Assembly: GCF_040529045.1 (NCBI RefSeq)
Contig: NZ_CP131914.1
Span: forward strand, 3,332,501-3,396,500
From: Xanthomonas indica
Lineage (GTDB): Bacteria; Pseudomonadota; Gammaproteobacteria; Xanthomonadales; Xanthomonadaceae
Reading direction: 5' to 3'
Length of the DNA stretch: 64,000 nt
Shown: positions 31,026 through 45,338 of the stretch, in pieces
Layout of the letters: each line of letters begins with the position of its first letter
How positions within the stretch are numbered: position 1 is the first letter of the stretch
Notes under the pieces: generated by a model
The model's input: the letters and a program-made list of their open reading frames with translations, nothing else
What the model was told of the DNA's origin: nothing
Databases searched by the model: none
Made by a program: the position numbers and the translations under genes

Positions 31026-32030
31026 TCATTGCTGCCGGTTGCTCTGGAACACCAGGTCGTTGTAGCTCTTGAGCAGGCGTGCCGGCGAGCCTTCCGGTGC
31101 GACGATCGGATTGTCCAGCGAGCGCTGCTCGAACGCGCTGTACGGAATCTTGTCCGCCACGCGCTTGATCCGCGCCTTGGATTCCTTGCGGAAAGTCTCT
31201 GCCGCGCTTTCGAAGCCGGCCCAGTCGGACTTGCCCGGCTCCTGGTTGGCGACCTTGGCGTGCGCCTCGTCGGACAGGCTGTTGAAGCCGGCCACCAGCG
31301 CCGTGGCCTTGGCGGTGTCGAAGTCGTCGTCCTGCATCAGGCCGGCGATCTCCTTGGCCTCGAGCATCATCGACAGCCGATAGAACTCGCGGGTGCGGCC
31401 TTCGGCCTTCTCCATTGCCTTCAACTGCTCGCGCTGCGCGGCATCGTTCTGCGCCTCCAGCTCGTGGCTGAAGGCCTCGCTGGCCGCGTGGAATTCGGAC
31501 AGCGCGGCCATCAGCGGCGCATGCAGTTGCTTGCCCTTGGCGAACTGGTCGTCCTGGTAGTCCTCGCGGTCATAGTAGTCGCGCGCCTGGTTGGCCAGCG
31601 GTTGCAGCGTCTTCAACGCGGCCAGATAGCGCTTTGCCGCTGCATCCAGCGCCGGCAGCGCGGGCTTGGCCGCGATCGCCTGGGTCATCGGCGCATCGCA
31701 CAGCTTCATCGCGTACTCGTCGATCGGGGCCGGCCCGTACACGCTGGTTTCCTTGCCGGTCGGGCCGGCGTTGGGATCGGCCATCCAGCGGATGTACTGC
31801 TGCGCGCCTTCGTGGATGCGCCCATCGACCTTGTTGAAGCATTCGATGTAGGCGTTGAGCTTGCTGGTCAGGGCCTGATCCGCTTCGCTGGCGGCGGTAT
31901 CGGCGGAGGCATGGCGGGCATCGGCACTGGCATCGGAATCGGTCGGCGCGGCCGAAGGCTTGCCACCGCAGGCGGTCAGGAAAACGGACACAGCGACGGT
32001 CAGCGCCGCCAGACGCAAAGAAGATTTCAT
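31026..32030 (-). CDS. DUF3829 lipoprotein
   Basis: 334 residues from ATG 32030. The lipobox is LTACGG (Cys about residue 21). A Ser/Ala/Asp-rich spacer (residues 25-50) is followed by a helical domain rich in charged residues (YIECFNKVDGRIHEGAQQYI, QARDYYDREDYQDDQFAKG), the DUF3829 pattern. The C-terminus reads LLKSYNDLVFQSNRQQ. The family is outer-membrane or periplasmic with unknown function. An upstream in-frame ATG at 32276 would remove the signal and is rejected. Confidence 0.82.
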   Translation of the reverse strand: MKSSLRLAALTVAVSVFLTACGGKPSAAPTDSDASADARHASADTAASEADQALTSKLNAYIECFNKVDGRIHEGAQQYIRWMADPNAGPTGKETSVYGPAPIDEYAMKLCDAPMTQAIAAKPALPALDAAAKRYLAALKTLQPLANQARDYYDREDYQDDQFAKGKQLHAPLMAALSEFHAASEAFSHELEAQNDAAQREQLKAMEKAEGRTREFYRLSMMLEAKEIAGLMQDDDFDTAKATALVAGFNSLSDEAHAKVANQEPGKSDWAGFESAAETFRKESKARIKRVADKIPYSAFEQRSLDNPIVAPEGSPARLLKSYNDLVFQSNRQQ

Positions 32031-32401
32031 TGGGGGAACGTAGATGTTGAAAACGGTTACAGAAAGTCTAGCAAACGAAAAGATTGTCCCGGCGTGATGG
32101 CTGGAGGGCCGGAATTGGGAGTCGGGATTGGGGAGTCGCAACAGCGGTGGCGCGCTTGTGCGGTATTCGCTGGCGACGCTTTGCCTGTGACCGAATGCGC
32201 GAGACGGTGCCCGCGGGCGCCGCCGCCATGGCGCATCGGCTAGACTGCGGCGACGTATCACCGATGGAACTTCCACGCCGCCATGGGCGACGATTCAGAC
32301 TGTAGATGCCGGCGCACGCTGCGCCGGACCACGCACTCCGCCGTTTCCACCTCTCCCGCCCGGCGCGATGACGCGCCAGCGGCGCGTGCCGGGGACCGCA
32401 G
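32031..32401. other. Divergent intergenic region with a heptad array
   Basis: 371 bases between the leftward DUF3829 lipoprotein and the rightward CNNM gene, so both promoters should be here. A G-rich heptad array lies at 32106-32137 (GGGAGTCGGGATTGGGGAGT). TAGACT occurs on both strands at about 32068 and 32241 as possible -10 elements; no convincing -35 was found. Confidence 0.5.
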
Positions 32402-33715
32402 ATGATCGGCAACCTCCTGCTGTTGGCACTGGCGATGCTGCTGGTGCTGCTCAACGGCTTCTTCGTCGCCGCCGAGTTCGCCCTGGTCAAGCTGCGCCAC
32501 ACCCAGGCCGTGGGCCTGGCCGAGCATCACGGCTGGCGCGGCCGCCTGCTGCTCAACGTGCATGGCCACCTCGACGCCTATCTGTCGGCCTGTCAGCTCG
32601 GCATCACCCTGTCCTCGCTGGGCCTGGGCTGGGTCGGCGAACCGGCCTTCGCGCACCTGCTGCAGCCGGTGTTCGACCTGCTGGGGCTGAGCGAGGAAGC
32701 GGCGCGCCTGAGCGCCTTCGTCATCGCCTTCAGCGTCATCTCGTTCCTGCACATCGTGCTCGGCGAACTCGCCCCCAAGTCGATGGCGATCCGCCGCCCG
32801 GAGCGCATGTCGCTGTGGACCGCGGCGCCGCTGTACCTGTTCTACTGGGCGATGTATCCGGCCATCTGGCTGCTCAACACCAGCGCCAACGGCTTGCTGA
32901 AGGCCGTGGGCTGGGGCGAGATCGAGCATGCCTCGCACCGCTACTCGCGCGAGGAACTGAAGCTGATCGTGGGCCGCCAGCACCCCGCCGGCGGCGCGCC
33001 CGACCACGAACTGACCCTGATGAGCCATGCGCTGGAGCTGCCGGAACTGGTCGCCGGCGACCTGATGCGCGCGCGCGACCATCTGCGCGCGTTCCGCGAG
33101 GGCATGGCGCTGGAGGCGGTGATGGCCGAGTTCGCCGAGAGCCGCTACAGCCGCTACCCGTGGTTCGACCGCGACGGCGAGCAGGTGCTCGGCATCCTGC
33201 ACATGAAGGACCTGCTGGTGGAGATCGCCCGCGGCCGCCGCAGCGACGACCTGCGCGCGCTGCTGCGCCCGGCCAACCTGATCGCGCTGGAGACGCCGGT
33301 GCCGCTGGTGCTGGAGCGCTTCCGCACCGGCGCCACGCACATGGCGCTGTGCGTGGACGAGCACGGCCGCATCCTCGGCTACTTCACCCTGGAAGACCTG
33401 CTGGAAGTGGTGGTCGGCGACATCGAGGACGAGCACCCGCACGTGGTCAAGGATGCGCCGACCCGCGGCGCCGACGGCAGCGTGCTGGTGGCCGGCTCGA
33501 CCTCGATCTTCCGCCTCGAACGCCTGCTCGGCCGCGACCTGCGCGCGCCGGAGCACCTCAACTCGGTCGGCGGGCTGATCGTGCATCAGTTGCAGCGCCT
33601 GCCCGAGGAAGGCGAGCAGTTGCACATCGACGGCCACCTGTTCACGGTCAAGCGCATGGCCGGCCACCGCATCCAGGCAGTGACCGTGCGGCTAGGGTCC
33701 GTCATCCCGTCCTGA
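32402..33715 (+). CDS. CNNM/CorC-HlyC-family membrane protein (DUF21 + CBS pair)
   Basis: 437 residues. The N-terminal DUF21 domain (about residues 1-190) has four hydrophobic segments, starting MIGNLLLLALAMLLVLLNG and including FLHIVLGELAPKSMAI. Two CBS motifs follow (around residues 210-340; GYFTLEDLLEVVVGDIEDE), then a C-terminal CorC/HlyC domain (about 360-437) with GSTSIFRLERLLG. Members export or control Mg2+ or Co2+; the old label hemolysin is misleading. Single gene. Confidence 0.88.
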   Translation: MIGNLLLLALAMLLVLLNGFFVAAEFALVKLRHTQAVGLAEHHGWRGRLLLNVHGHLDAYLSACQLGITLSSLGLGWVGEPAFAHLLQPVFDLLGLSEEAARLSAFVIAFSVISFLHIVLGELAPKSMAIRRPERMSLWTAAPLYLFYWAMYPAIWLLNTSANGLLKAVGWGEIEHASHRYSREELKLIVGRQHPAGGAPDHELTLMSHALELPELVAGDLMRARDHLRAFREGMALEAVMAEFAESRYSRYPWFDRDGEQVLGILHMKDLLVEIARGRRSDDLRALLRPANLIALETPVPLVLERFRTGATHMALCVDEHGRILGYFTLEDLLEVVVGDIEDEHPHVVKDAPTRGADGSVLVAGSTSIFRLERLLGRDLRAPEHLNSVGGLIVHQLQRLPEEGEQLHIDGHLFTVKRMAGHRIQAVTVRLGSVIPS

Positions 33716-33828
33716 GGGTGCCGCGCGGCGCCGCCAGCGCGCCTGCCAGGACCAACCGAAGGGCGGTGGCGCGGCAGGCTCAGGGAGGGATGGCACATCC
33801 TGGCAGGCCGGCCGAGGCCGCGCCGACG

Positions 33829-35235
<1,407 letters not shown>

Positions 35236-35302
35236 GCCACGGTCCGTCCATCCTGGGTTAATCGGCCAGGGGCATGCTGGTGGCTCACAGCAGAGCCCCG
35301 CA

Positions 35303-35902
35303 ATGAACCGCACCCCGTTGCTTGTGCTGCCGCTGCTGGTCCTGACCGGCTGCGCGCAGGCCCCCCGCCCACCGGCCGGCGACGGCGCGCATGCCGCCGC
35401 CGCCCGGACCGTGGTCATGCAGCCAGCGCCGCCGATCGCGGCGGCGCCCTCGGCCGGCGACCTACAGGACGACGAACGCGACGCCGAGACGCCGATCCGC
35501 ATGGCCGCCTCGGCCAGCGGCGACATCGACTGCGACGGCCGCGACCTGAACATCGTCGGCCGCGACGCCACCCTGGTGCTGCACGGACACTGCACCACCG
35601 TCAGCCTGTTCGGCCGCAACGGCAACCTGCAGATCGAGCGGGCCGACACCCTGCGCGTGCTCGGCGACTACGCCCAGGTGACGATGCGTGGCGACGCGGG
35701 CAAGGTCGCGCTGTTCGGGCGCCATGGCCGCTTGCAGATGGCGCGCATCGACAGGCTGGACGTGTCCGGCGACCAGAACCAGCTGCAGGCCAGCGAGATC
35801 GCCACCATCGCCCTGCAAGGCAACGACAACGCCATCGTCCAGCGCAGCGGCCCGGCCCAGGTCGACGACGGCGGCCGCGACAACCGCATCCTCGTCCAGT
35901 AG
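35303..35902 (+). CDS. DUF3060-like lipoprotein
   Basis: 199 residues. Lipobox LTGCAQ (Cys about residue 17), then a Pro/Ala-rich linker to about residue 65. The remainder is built of short beta-strand units (IVGRDATLVLHGHCTTVSLF, KVALFGRHGRLQMARIDRLD, GNDNAIVQRSGPAQVDDGG), the DUF3060 pattern of a right-handed beta-helix. It resembles the GSGD-repeat protein in general build but not in sequence. Function unknown. Confidence 0.7.
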   Translation: MNRTPLLVLPLLVLTGCAQAPRPPAGDGAHAAAARTVVMQPAPPIAAAPSAGDLQDDERDAETPIRMAASASGDIDCDGRDLNIVGRDATLVLHGHCTTVSLFGRNGNLQIERADTLRVLGDYAQVTMRGDAGKVALFGRHGRLQMARIDRLDVSGDQNQLQASEIATIALQGNDNAIVQRSGPAQVDDGGRDNRILVQ

Positions 35903-36163
35903 CGCGGCAGCGCAGGGCCGGCCTGCACCGCTGGTCGGCGCTCCCGCCTCCCGCGCGCCGGCCGGCCGCGCGCCTGACCCACGCCACCCAGGCGCACCTG
36001 CGCCGACGCCATGCGGCCGGGATCGCCGCAACCGCGACGGACGGCCGTGCCGGCCGCACCCCGCGATGGCCCCGCGCGGCAAACCGGCGGACAATGGCCG
36101 GGTCCGGCCGGTGCCGCTGCGCGCCCGCCCTCCCCCTTCCGCGTTGCAAGGACCCCACTGCAC

Positions 36164-37405
36164 ATGGCTGCCCGCAAGACCGCCGCTCCCGCCTTCGAAC
36201 TCCACGCCCGTCCCGGGCAACCGCTGGGCATGCCCGCCGCGACCTTCCTGCGCGACTACTGGCACAAGCGCCCGCTGCTGATCCGCAACGCCTTCCCCGG
36301 CTTCGTCTCGCCGATCGAGCCGGGCGACCTGGCCGGGCTGGCCTGCGAGGAGGCGGCGCTGTCGCGGCTGATCGAGCACGACCGCGCCAACGACCGCTGG
36401 CGCGTGCGCAGCGGCCCGTTCCAGGAGCACGAGTTCCCCAGCATGCCCGACCACGACTGGACCCTGCTGGTGCAGGACGTGGACAAGTGGGACCCGGACA
36501 TCCGCGCCCTGCTCGAGCAGTTCCGCTTCCTGCCGCGCTGGCGGGTGGACGATGTGATGGTCAGCTTCGCCGCGCGCGGCGGCTCGGTCGGCGCGCACGT
36601 GGACCATTACGACGTGTTCCTGCTGCAGGCCCACGGCCACCGCCGCTGGCAGATCGACGCCAGCGTCGCGCTGGGCCGCCCGGCGCCGCCGACCGACTTC
36701 CGCGACGACGTGGAGCTGAAGCTGCTGCGCCAGTTCGATCCGACCCACGACTGGGTGCTGGGACCGGGCGACATGCTGTACCTGCCGCCGCTGGTGCCGC
36801 ACCACGGCGTGGCCGAGGACGCCTGCCTGACCTTCTCGGTGGGCATGCGTGCGCCGTCCTCGGCCGAGCTGATCGCCGATTACCTGGACACCCTGATCGA
36901 CGGCGCCGACGAGGCGCTGCGCTACCACGACGAAGACCTGCAGGCCCCGGCCGATCCGTACGAGATCGATGCGGCGGCGATGGGCCGCGTGGTCGAGGCG
37001 CTGAATGCGCTGCGCATGAACGACCCGGACAAGCTCGGCGCCTGGTTCGGCCGCTTCATCACCACCTACCGTGCCGCCGGCGAGATCCTGCCGCCGGCCG
37101 GGCTGCCGCCGGCGGCGGAGATCGCCGCGGCGCTGGAACAGGGCCTGGTCCTGCAGCGGCATCCCTGGGCGCGGCCGGCGTGGCGGCGCGCCAGCCGCGG
37201 CGCCATGCTGTTCTGCAGTGGCCTGCAGTTCGCGCTGCCGGTGAAGGACGCCAAGCGCCTGGCCGCGGCCGAGCACCTCGACGGCACGGACTATGCGGCG
37301 CTGTCGGCGGCCGGCAGGCAGACCCTGCTGGAACTGATCGAAGGCGGCTTCTACCAGCCGCTGGACGCGCAGGATGCCGGGGACGAGGACACCGAGGCGA
37401 GCTGA
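36164..37405 (+). CDS. roxA: JmjC/cupin ribosomal oxygenase (RoxA/YcfD-like)
   Basis: 413 residues from ATG 36164; the longer frame from 36011 adds 51 residues of low complexity. Iron-binding residues of the 2-oxoglutarate oxygenase are seen in GAHVDHYDVFLLQ (H-x-D) and LVPHHGVAEDA (distal His). The fold and the ending match YcfD, which hydroxylates an arginine of ribosomal protein L16. The C-terminal winged-helix-like region includes RASRGAMLFCSGLQF. It is followed 7 bases later by the GNAT gene, probably one operon. Confidence 0.88.
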   Translation: MAARKTAAPAFELHARPGQPLGMPAATFLRDYWHKRPLLIRNAFPGFVSPIEPGDLAGLACEEAALSRLIEHDRANDRWRVRSGPFQEHEFPSMPDHDWTLLVQDVDKWDPDIRALLEQFRFLPRWRVDDVMVSFAARGGSVGAHVDHYDVFLLQAHGHRRWQIDASVALGRPAPPTDFRDDVELKLLRQFDPTHDWVLGPGDMLYLPPLVPHHGVAEDACLTFSVGMRAPSSAELIADYLDTLIDGADEALRYHDEDLQAPADPYEIDAAAMGRVVEALNALRMNDPDKLGAWFGRFITTYRAAGEILPPAGLPPAAEIAAALEQGLVLQRHPWARPAWRRASRGAMLFCSGLQFALPVKDAKRLAAAEHLDGTDYAALSAAGRQTLLELIEGGFYQPLDAQDAGDEDTEAS

Positions 37406-37412
37406 TCCGACC

Positions 37413-38312
37413 ATGCCCGGCCCCGATTTCCGCATCGCTGCGCTCGACCCCGTCCGCGACGGCGCCGAACTGCGCGCGCTGCGTGCCGCGACCGGTGCCG
37501 CGGCGGAGCCGGCCGACACCGCGGCGGCGGCGCTGGACGCGCTGGGCGAGCATCTGGTTGCGCGCAGCGACGACGGCCAGGTAGTGGGCGCGGTACGGCT
37601 CGGCGCGGACCGGCGGATCGCCGCACTGACCGTGCTGCCCGGCTGGCGCCGACGCGGGGTCGGCAGCGCCCTGCTGCGTGGCCTGGTCGAGACGGCGCAA
37701 CGCCGGCGCTGGCCGCACCTGGAGCTGCAGGCCCCGGCCGCCACGCTGGCGTTCTATGCCCGCCACGGCTTTCTGCCGCCCGCGGGCGGCATGGCCGCCG
37801 CCGCGGAGGCCGTGCCGCTGCGGCGCCGCTTCGACGGTGCCGTGGCGGTGGAGGACGCGGCGACGGCGATCGCCGCCAGCATCGCGGTGCTGGCGCAGGC
37901 CCGCCGCCAGGTGCTGATCCACAGCCGCGCGCTGGATCCGGGCCTGCTCGACGATGCCCGCGTGCTGGAACAGCTGCGCCGCTTCGCCGTCGCCGCGCAT
38001 GCCAAGCAGGTGTGGGTCCTGCTGCACGACGCGGCAGCGCCGCAACGCGCCGGCGCGCCCTTGCTGGCCCTGGCGCAGCGCTTGCCCAGCGTGTTCCAGT
38101 TCCGCGAAGTCAGCGATCCGGTGGATCGCAGCGACGCCACCGCCTACCTGGTCAACGAGGGCGGCGGCTACTACTTCCGTGGTCTCGGTCACCGTTACGA
38201 CGGCGACACCGACCTGCTCGGCAGTGCCCGCGCGCGCCAGTTGCGCGCCACCTTCGACCGGGTCTGGGAGCGCGCCCGGCCCTGCAGCGAACTGCGCGCA
38301 CTGGGCTGGTGA
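37413..38312 (+). CDS. GNAT acetyltransferase fused to a DUF7931-like C-terminal domain
   Basis: 299 residues. The N-terminal half (about 1-145) is a GNAT domain with the acetyl-CoA loop VLPGWRRRGVGSALLRGLVE and the terminal strand FYARHGFLPP. The C-terminal half (about 160-299) has no catalytic motif I recognise; RRQVLIHSRALDPGLLDDA and a FREVSDPVDRSDATAYLVNE segment resemble the phospholipase-D-fold-like domain found in several gammaproteobacterial GNAT fusions. Start chosen at 37413, just after the roxA stop; an upstream ATG at 37374 overlaps roxA. Substrate unknown. Confidence 0.75.
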   Translation: MPGPDFRIAALDPVRDGAELRALRAATGAAAEPADTAAAALDALGEHLVARSDDGQVVGAVRLGADRRIAALTVLPGWRRRGVGSALLRGLVETAQRRRWPHLELQAPAATLAFYARHGFLPPAGGMAAAAEAVPLRRRFDGAVAVEDAATAIAASIAVLAQARRQVLIHSRALDPGLLDDARVLEQLRRFAVAAHAKQVWVLLHDAAAPQRAGAPLLALAQRLPSVFQFREVSDPVDRSDATAYLVNEGGGYYFRGLGHRYDGDTDLLGSARARQLRATFDRVWERARPCSELRALGW

Positions 38313-38403
38313 GGCGGCCGCGACCACGCCGCCGCAACTGCCACGGATGAACCGGGATCGGCCTTGACCACGCCGAATGCACACCCCGGCTGGTTCATGG
38401 GGG

Positions 38404-38409
38404 TATAAT
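38404..38409 (+). promoter_or_regulatory. -10 element (TATAAT) of sucA
   Basis: Perfect TATAAT 89 bases before the sucA start, preceded by GGGGG. No TTGACA-like hexamer lies at the proper distance (a TTGACC at 38364 is 34 bp away), so the -35 contact may be weak or activator-dependent. Confidence 0.5.
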
Positions 38410-38497
38410 TTTTGCGCTTGATTACGCCCGCGCGGCCCACGCGTCCGCCGGTTCCTACCGCAAGCCACCCCAAACAAAGCGACCGCACCCCACCATC

Positions 38498-41323
<2,826 letters not shown>

Positions 41324-41370
41324 ACCACATCACCCTTTCGAAAAAAGACACCACTAGGACGCCCCCTGCA

Positions 41371-42585
<1,215 letters not shown>

Positions 42586-42590
42586 GAGCC

Positions 42591-42720
42591 GGGAATCGGG
42601 AATGGAGAAACGGGAATGGGACCAGCGCCCATCCGCCGCTCCATTCCCGCCTGGACCTGGATGGGAAACGGCAGGCGCATGCGCTTTTGCCAGTCCCCAT
42701 TCCCCATTCCCTATTCCCGT
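42591..42720. repeat. Heptad pair between sucB and lpdA
   Basis: G-rich left array 42591-42620 and C-rich right array 42692-42719. An inner inverted pair CGGGAATGG (42611-42619) / CCATTCCCG (42641-42649) forms a 9-bp stem, and a second hairpin is at 42670-42691 (GGCAGGCGC ... GCGCTTTTGCC). The region fills the whole gap and would be transcribed with the operon. Confidence 0.85.
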
Positions 42721-42724
42721 GTGA

Positions 42725-44170
<1,446 letters not shown>

Positions 44171-44311
44171 GGCCGGGAAACGGGAATGGAGAATCGGGAA
44201 TAGCAAGCATTCCCTGCACTTCACTCCCACGCATAACGCCGGACTCAGGTCCGGCGTTATGCGTTTCGGCTTTTGATTTTCTCATTCCCTAATCCCGGTT
44301 CCCCATTCCCG
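44171..44311. repeat. Heptad pair between lpdA and the LOG gene
   Basis: Left G-rich array 44171-44203 (GGGAAACGGGAATGGAGAAT) and right C-rich array 44281-44311, flanking the operon terminator. The right array runs to within a base of the LOG start codon. Confidence 0.8.
44230..44263 (+). terminator. Strong intrinsic terminator after lpdA
   Basis: CGCATAACGCCGGAC (44230-44244) and GTCCGGCGTTATGCG (44249-44263) form a perfect 15-bp stem with a 4-base TCAG loop, followed by TTTCGGCTTTT. It should end the sucAB-lpdA transcript. It is nested within a heptad pair. Confidence 0.88.
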
Positions 44312-44905
44312 ATGAAAAGCATCTGCGTCTACTGCGGTTCCAACGCCGGCAACAAGCCCGCCTACGTCGAACGCGCCACCGCGCTGGGCACGCGCATCGC
44401 CGAGCAGGGGCTGCGCCTGGTCTATGGCGGCGGCAATGTCGGCCTGATGGGCACCGTGGCCAATGCGGTGCTCGCCGCCGGCGGCGAGGTCACCGGCGTG
44501 ATTCCCAAGCAATTGGCCGACTGGGAAGTGGCGCACCGCGGCCTCACCGAACTGGAGATCGTCGGCTCGATGCATGAGCGCAAGTCGCGCATGTTCGACC
44601 TCTCCGACGCCTTCGTCGCCCTGCCCGGCGGCTTCGGCACCATGGAAGAGATCTTCGAGATGCTGACCTGGCGCCAGCTCGGCATCGGCAACAAGCCGTG
44701 CGCCTTCCTCGACGTGGAAGGCTTCTACGCGCCGCTGATCGGCATGATCGATCGCATGGTCGAGGAGCGCTTCCTGCACCCGGACCAGCGCGCCGACCTG
44801 TGGTACGGCAGCGACATCGAGACGATGCTGGGCTGGATGCGGGACTATACGCCGGCGCAGGCGTCGAAGTGGATTGATGAAAAGCGGCGCAATGCATTGC
44901 GTTGA
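44312..44905 (+). CDS. LOG-family protein (nucleoside 5'-monophosphate phosphoribohydrolase)
   Basis: 197 residues from ATG 44312. The Rossmann-like motif CVYCGSNAGNKPAY begins it and the LOG signature PGGFGTMEEIFEML (about residues 107-120) contains the catalytic arginine-glutamate region. Homologues cleave N6-substituted AMP (cytokinin activation) or AMP itself. An upstream start at 44273 would add residues coded by the heptad array (FSFPNPGSPFP). No Shine-Dalgarno is visible at 44312, because the heptad array ends right at the start codon. Role in plant interaction is possible but unproven. Confidence 0.88.
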   Translation: MKSICVYCGSNAGNKPAYVERATALGTRIAEQGLRLVYGGGNVGLMGTVANAVLAAGGEVTGVIPKQLADWEVAHRGLTELEIVGSMHERKSRMFDLSDAFVALPGGFGTMEEIFEMLTWRQLGIGNKPCAFLDVEGFYAPLIGMIDRMVEERFLHPDQRADLWYGSDIETMLGWMRDYTPAQASKWIDEKRRNALR

Positions 44906-45056
44906 GACGGCAAACGCGCGGTGAGTTCATGGCGCGTGGCGACGCGTTACAGCATTCGGCGCCTCACTGCCACTGCAGCGCGGATTGATGAAAAGCGGCG
45001 CAATGCATTGCGTTGAGAGACGGCAAACGCGCGGTGAGTTCATGGCGCGTGGCGAC
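44871..45056 (+). repeat. Direct repeat of the LOG gene's 3' end
   Basis: Positions 44871-44943 (coding IDEKRRNALR, stop and downstream bases) are copied at 44982-45056, about 73 bp each with an offset of 111 bp. The second copy has two extra bases after GTTGAGA. The copy lies past the stop and codes for nothing. Confidence 0.9.
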
Positions 45057-45338
45057 CGCCTCGGTCACCGCACACCACGACAGGAGTGTCTTGTAGGAGC
45101 GGCTTCAGCCGCGACGGGCGTTACCGGGAACGCCCTGTCGCGGCTGAAGCCGCTCCTACGGGACAAGCGCATCTGGATTGCGTGTGGCGGGAGCAGGTGC
45201 CCTCCAGTCGCTCCAGCATGTGGGAATGACTGAGGTACCGACCGACCGGGATCGCCGCAACGCGTCGCGCCGAGACGAAACACATCGCCTTGGCAGCAAG
45301 CGCCACCCGCACGGCGACGCGCTCCGCATGCGATCGCC
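44906..45338. other. Gap between LOG gene and GGDEF-EAL gene
   Basis: 433 bases with no gene. It contains the second copy of the LOG 3'-end duplication (44982-45056) and an inverted REP doublet at 45093-45159 (GTAGGAGCGGCTTCAGCCGC ... GCGGCTGAAGCCGCTCCTAC). The doublet lies between convergent genes. Confidence 0.75.

Noticed and set aside
38364-38409. TTGACC plus TATAAT as a standard promoter of sucA
   Set aside because: The spacing is 34 bp, far too long; only the -10 was kept.
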